Positions 22,173-23,362 of a stretch of DNA of 23,362 nt are shown here, piece after piece; within the stretch, counting starts at the first letter, position 1, and each line of letters opens with the position of its first letter. The translations under genes and the position numbers were made by a program. The DNA comes from CF-161 sp035259145 (lineage in GTDB: Bacteria > Chloroflexota > Dormibacteria > Dormibacterales > Dormibacteraceae). The stretch spans positions 1 to 23,362 of the forward strand of contig DATFWQ010000388.1 of the NCBI GenBank assembly GCA_035259145.1. Direction: 5' to 3'. Below the pieces are notes generated by a model, which saw only the letters and a list, made by a program, of their open reading frames with translations, did no database searches and was not told where the DNA came from.

Positions 22173-23362
22173 AGCGCCCGCCTCAAGGTGATCTGTTGAT
22201 CGTCCTCGTCTGCATCCTCGACCGGCTCCACAGGCTGGCCCGTGTATGCGGATGCCTGCATGTTGAACAGCCTCGCGTAGCGCCCGCCCAGGGCCATCAG
22301 CTCCTCGTGCGATCCCTCTTCCACGAGTTGGCCTCGCTCCAGGAACAGGATTCGATCGGCGCGCCGCACTGTAGAAAACCGGTGGGAGATGTAAACGGCC
22401 GTTCGTCCCTCCGTGAGCCGGCGCAGGCGCTCGAACAGCTCATATTCCGCTTGGGCGTCAAGCGCCGAGGTCGGTTCATCGAGCACGAGGATGCGTGCGT
22501 CACGCATGAAGGCGCGGCTGAGCGCCACTTTTTGCCACTCGCCACCAGACAGGTTGGCGCCGTGATCGAACCACTTGCCAAGGGGCGTGTCGTAGCCGTC
22601 CGGCAGGCTGGCGATGAGCTCATGTGCACCACCCTTGCGGGCCGCTGCCTCGATCCGAGGGTGATTCTCGATGTCGGCCAGCTCGCCAAGGCCCACGTTC
22701 TCGGAGGCCGTTGCCTGGTAGGTGACGTAGTCCTGGAACATTCCAGCGATCGCGCCGCGGAGCTCATCGAGATCCAGCTCGCGGATGTCGATCCCGTCCA
22801 GGAGGATCCGGCCTTCGGTGGGGTCGTAAAGGCGGCAGAGCAGCTTGATGAGCGTCGTCTTGCCGGCGCCGTTGCGGCCGACGATCGCGATGGTCTCTCC
22901 CGCGGCGATCCGAAAGCTGACGTTGCGCACGGCATAGGACTCGGATCCGGGGTAGCTGAAGGAGACGTGCTGGAACTCGATCTCGCCACGCAGCGGCTTC
23001 GGCATCGGGCGCGGGGTTGGGGGCGACTGGATGTGATTCGGTGTCGCCAGGAGCTCGTAGAGGTTGCTGAGGTACAGGTTGTGCTCGTACATGCTGCTGA
23101 AGCCGCTCAGGATCCCCTGTATCGAGCTCTGAACCGACGACGCCGCCTGCGTGTACAGCGTGAGGTCACCCAGTGTCAGCCGGCCGGCCACCGCCTGCAG
23201 TGCCACGTAGAGGTACGTCAAAGAACCCGCCAGGGTTGTGATCGAGCTCCACAAGAAACCGACCACGTAGCGGGCGGTGATCAGTTTCCGCTGCCGGTCG
23301 TAGTAGGTCCGCGCCAGCAGACGGAAACGTTCTATGAAGTAGTCGCCTAGTCGGAAGAGCTT
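22169..23362 (-). CDS. ABC exporter, fused permease-ATPase subunit, N-terminus cut by window edge
   Basis: The visible 397 residues contain the end of the transmembrane domain and the whole nucleotide-binding domain. Walker A is GRNGAGKTT, the Q-loop FQDY, the signature LSGGEWQ, Walker B ILVLDEPTSALD and the switch SHRFST. The frame is open to the right edge with no start needed, so the first membrane helices lie outside. The LSGGEWQ signature and the YYDRQRKLITARYVVGFL permease segment resemble bacterial multidrug or lipid-linked exporters. Substrate unknown. It is coupled to the truncated haemoglobin downstream. Confidence 0.9.
   Translation of the reverse strand, partial: KLFRLGDYFIERFRLLARTYYDRQRKLITARYVVGFLWSSITTLAGSLTYLYVALQAVAGRLTLGDLTLYTQAASSVQSSIQGILSGFSSMYEHNLYLSNLYELLATPNHIQSPPTPRPMPKPLRGEIEFQHVSFSYPGSESYAVRNVSFRIAAGETIAIVGRNGAGKTTLIKLLCRLYDPTEGRILLDGIDIRELDLDELRGAIAGMFQDYVTYQATASENVGLGELADIENHPRIEAAARKGGAHELIASLPDGYDTPLGKWFDHGANLSGGEWQKVALSRAFMRDARILVLDEPTSALDAQAEYELFERLRRLTEGRTAVYISHRFSTVRRADRILFLERGQLVEEGSHEELMALGGRYARLFNMQASAYTGQPVEPVEDADEDDQQITLRRAL

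Noticed and set aside
22196..23350. 384-codon + strand frame
   Set aside because: Antisense to the ABC exporter, whose Walker A, signature and Walker B motifs are all on the minus strand.

Overview
The window is about 23 kb of GC-rich bacterial DNA, densely packed with housekeeping and metabolic genes. It carries no rRNA, no tRNA that I can see, no phage genes, no transposase and no CRISPR array. The gene families (GpgS-type glucosyltransferase, SEC-C methionine aminopeptidase, Mec/CysM cysteine synthesis, seven-iron ferredoxin, group II truncated haemoglobin, SigX5-like ECF sigma factor) and the frequent leaderless GTG/TTG starts fit a high-GC soil lineage such as Actinomycetota or the Chloroflexota/Dormibacterota neighbourhood. 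This placement is inference; no marker in the window settles it.

Layout. 1-1157 (-): C-terminally cut-off GTPase Der. 1222-7157 (+): a carbohydrate operon with a glycogen-debranching-like hydrolase, a GT4 glycosyltransferase, a universal-stress-protein/GpgS fusion and a VC0807-like membrane protein. 7212-8656 (-): MarR regulator plus SEC-C methionine aminopeptidase, divergent from a small VOC protein (8818-9144). 9157-11110 (-): DinB-like protein and an editing-less threonyl-tRNA synthetase, preceded by a leader peptide with four Thr codons and a strong terminator. 11139-15214 (-): Mec-type JAMM peptidase, CysM, a small membrane protein, a cystathionine-synthase-type PLP enzyme and enolase. 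15463-18222 (-): D,D-carboxypeptidase, an unknown 107-aa protein, isocitrate dehydrogenase and ferredoxin. 18261-18407: a GC-rich hairpin repeat cluster, also found once at 8762-8814. 18429-21773: an accessory-looking block (SigX5-like sigma factor, VOC protein, atypical SDR, haloacetate-dehalogenase-like hydrolase). 21774-23362 (-): truncated haemoglobin and a partial ABC exporter.

The most interesting feature is regulatory. Between the JAMM gene and thrS, the minus strand encodes a 29-residue peptide (11110-11021) with four consecutive Thr codons. A perfect 15-bp terminator hairpin with a T-run follows, and its T-run ends one base before the thrS Shine-Dalgarno. An alternative antiterminator pairing is visible. 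This is the layout of ribosome-mediated transcription attenuation on a threonyl-tRNA synthetase gene. A second theme is leaderless expression: TANNNT -10 elements lie 7-8 nt before the start codon at six places, and one of these points to an ATA start codon for the D,D-carboxypeptidase.
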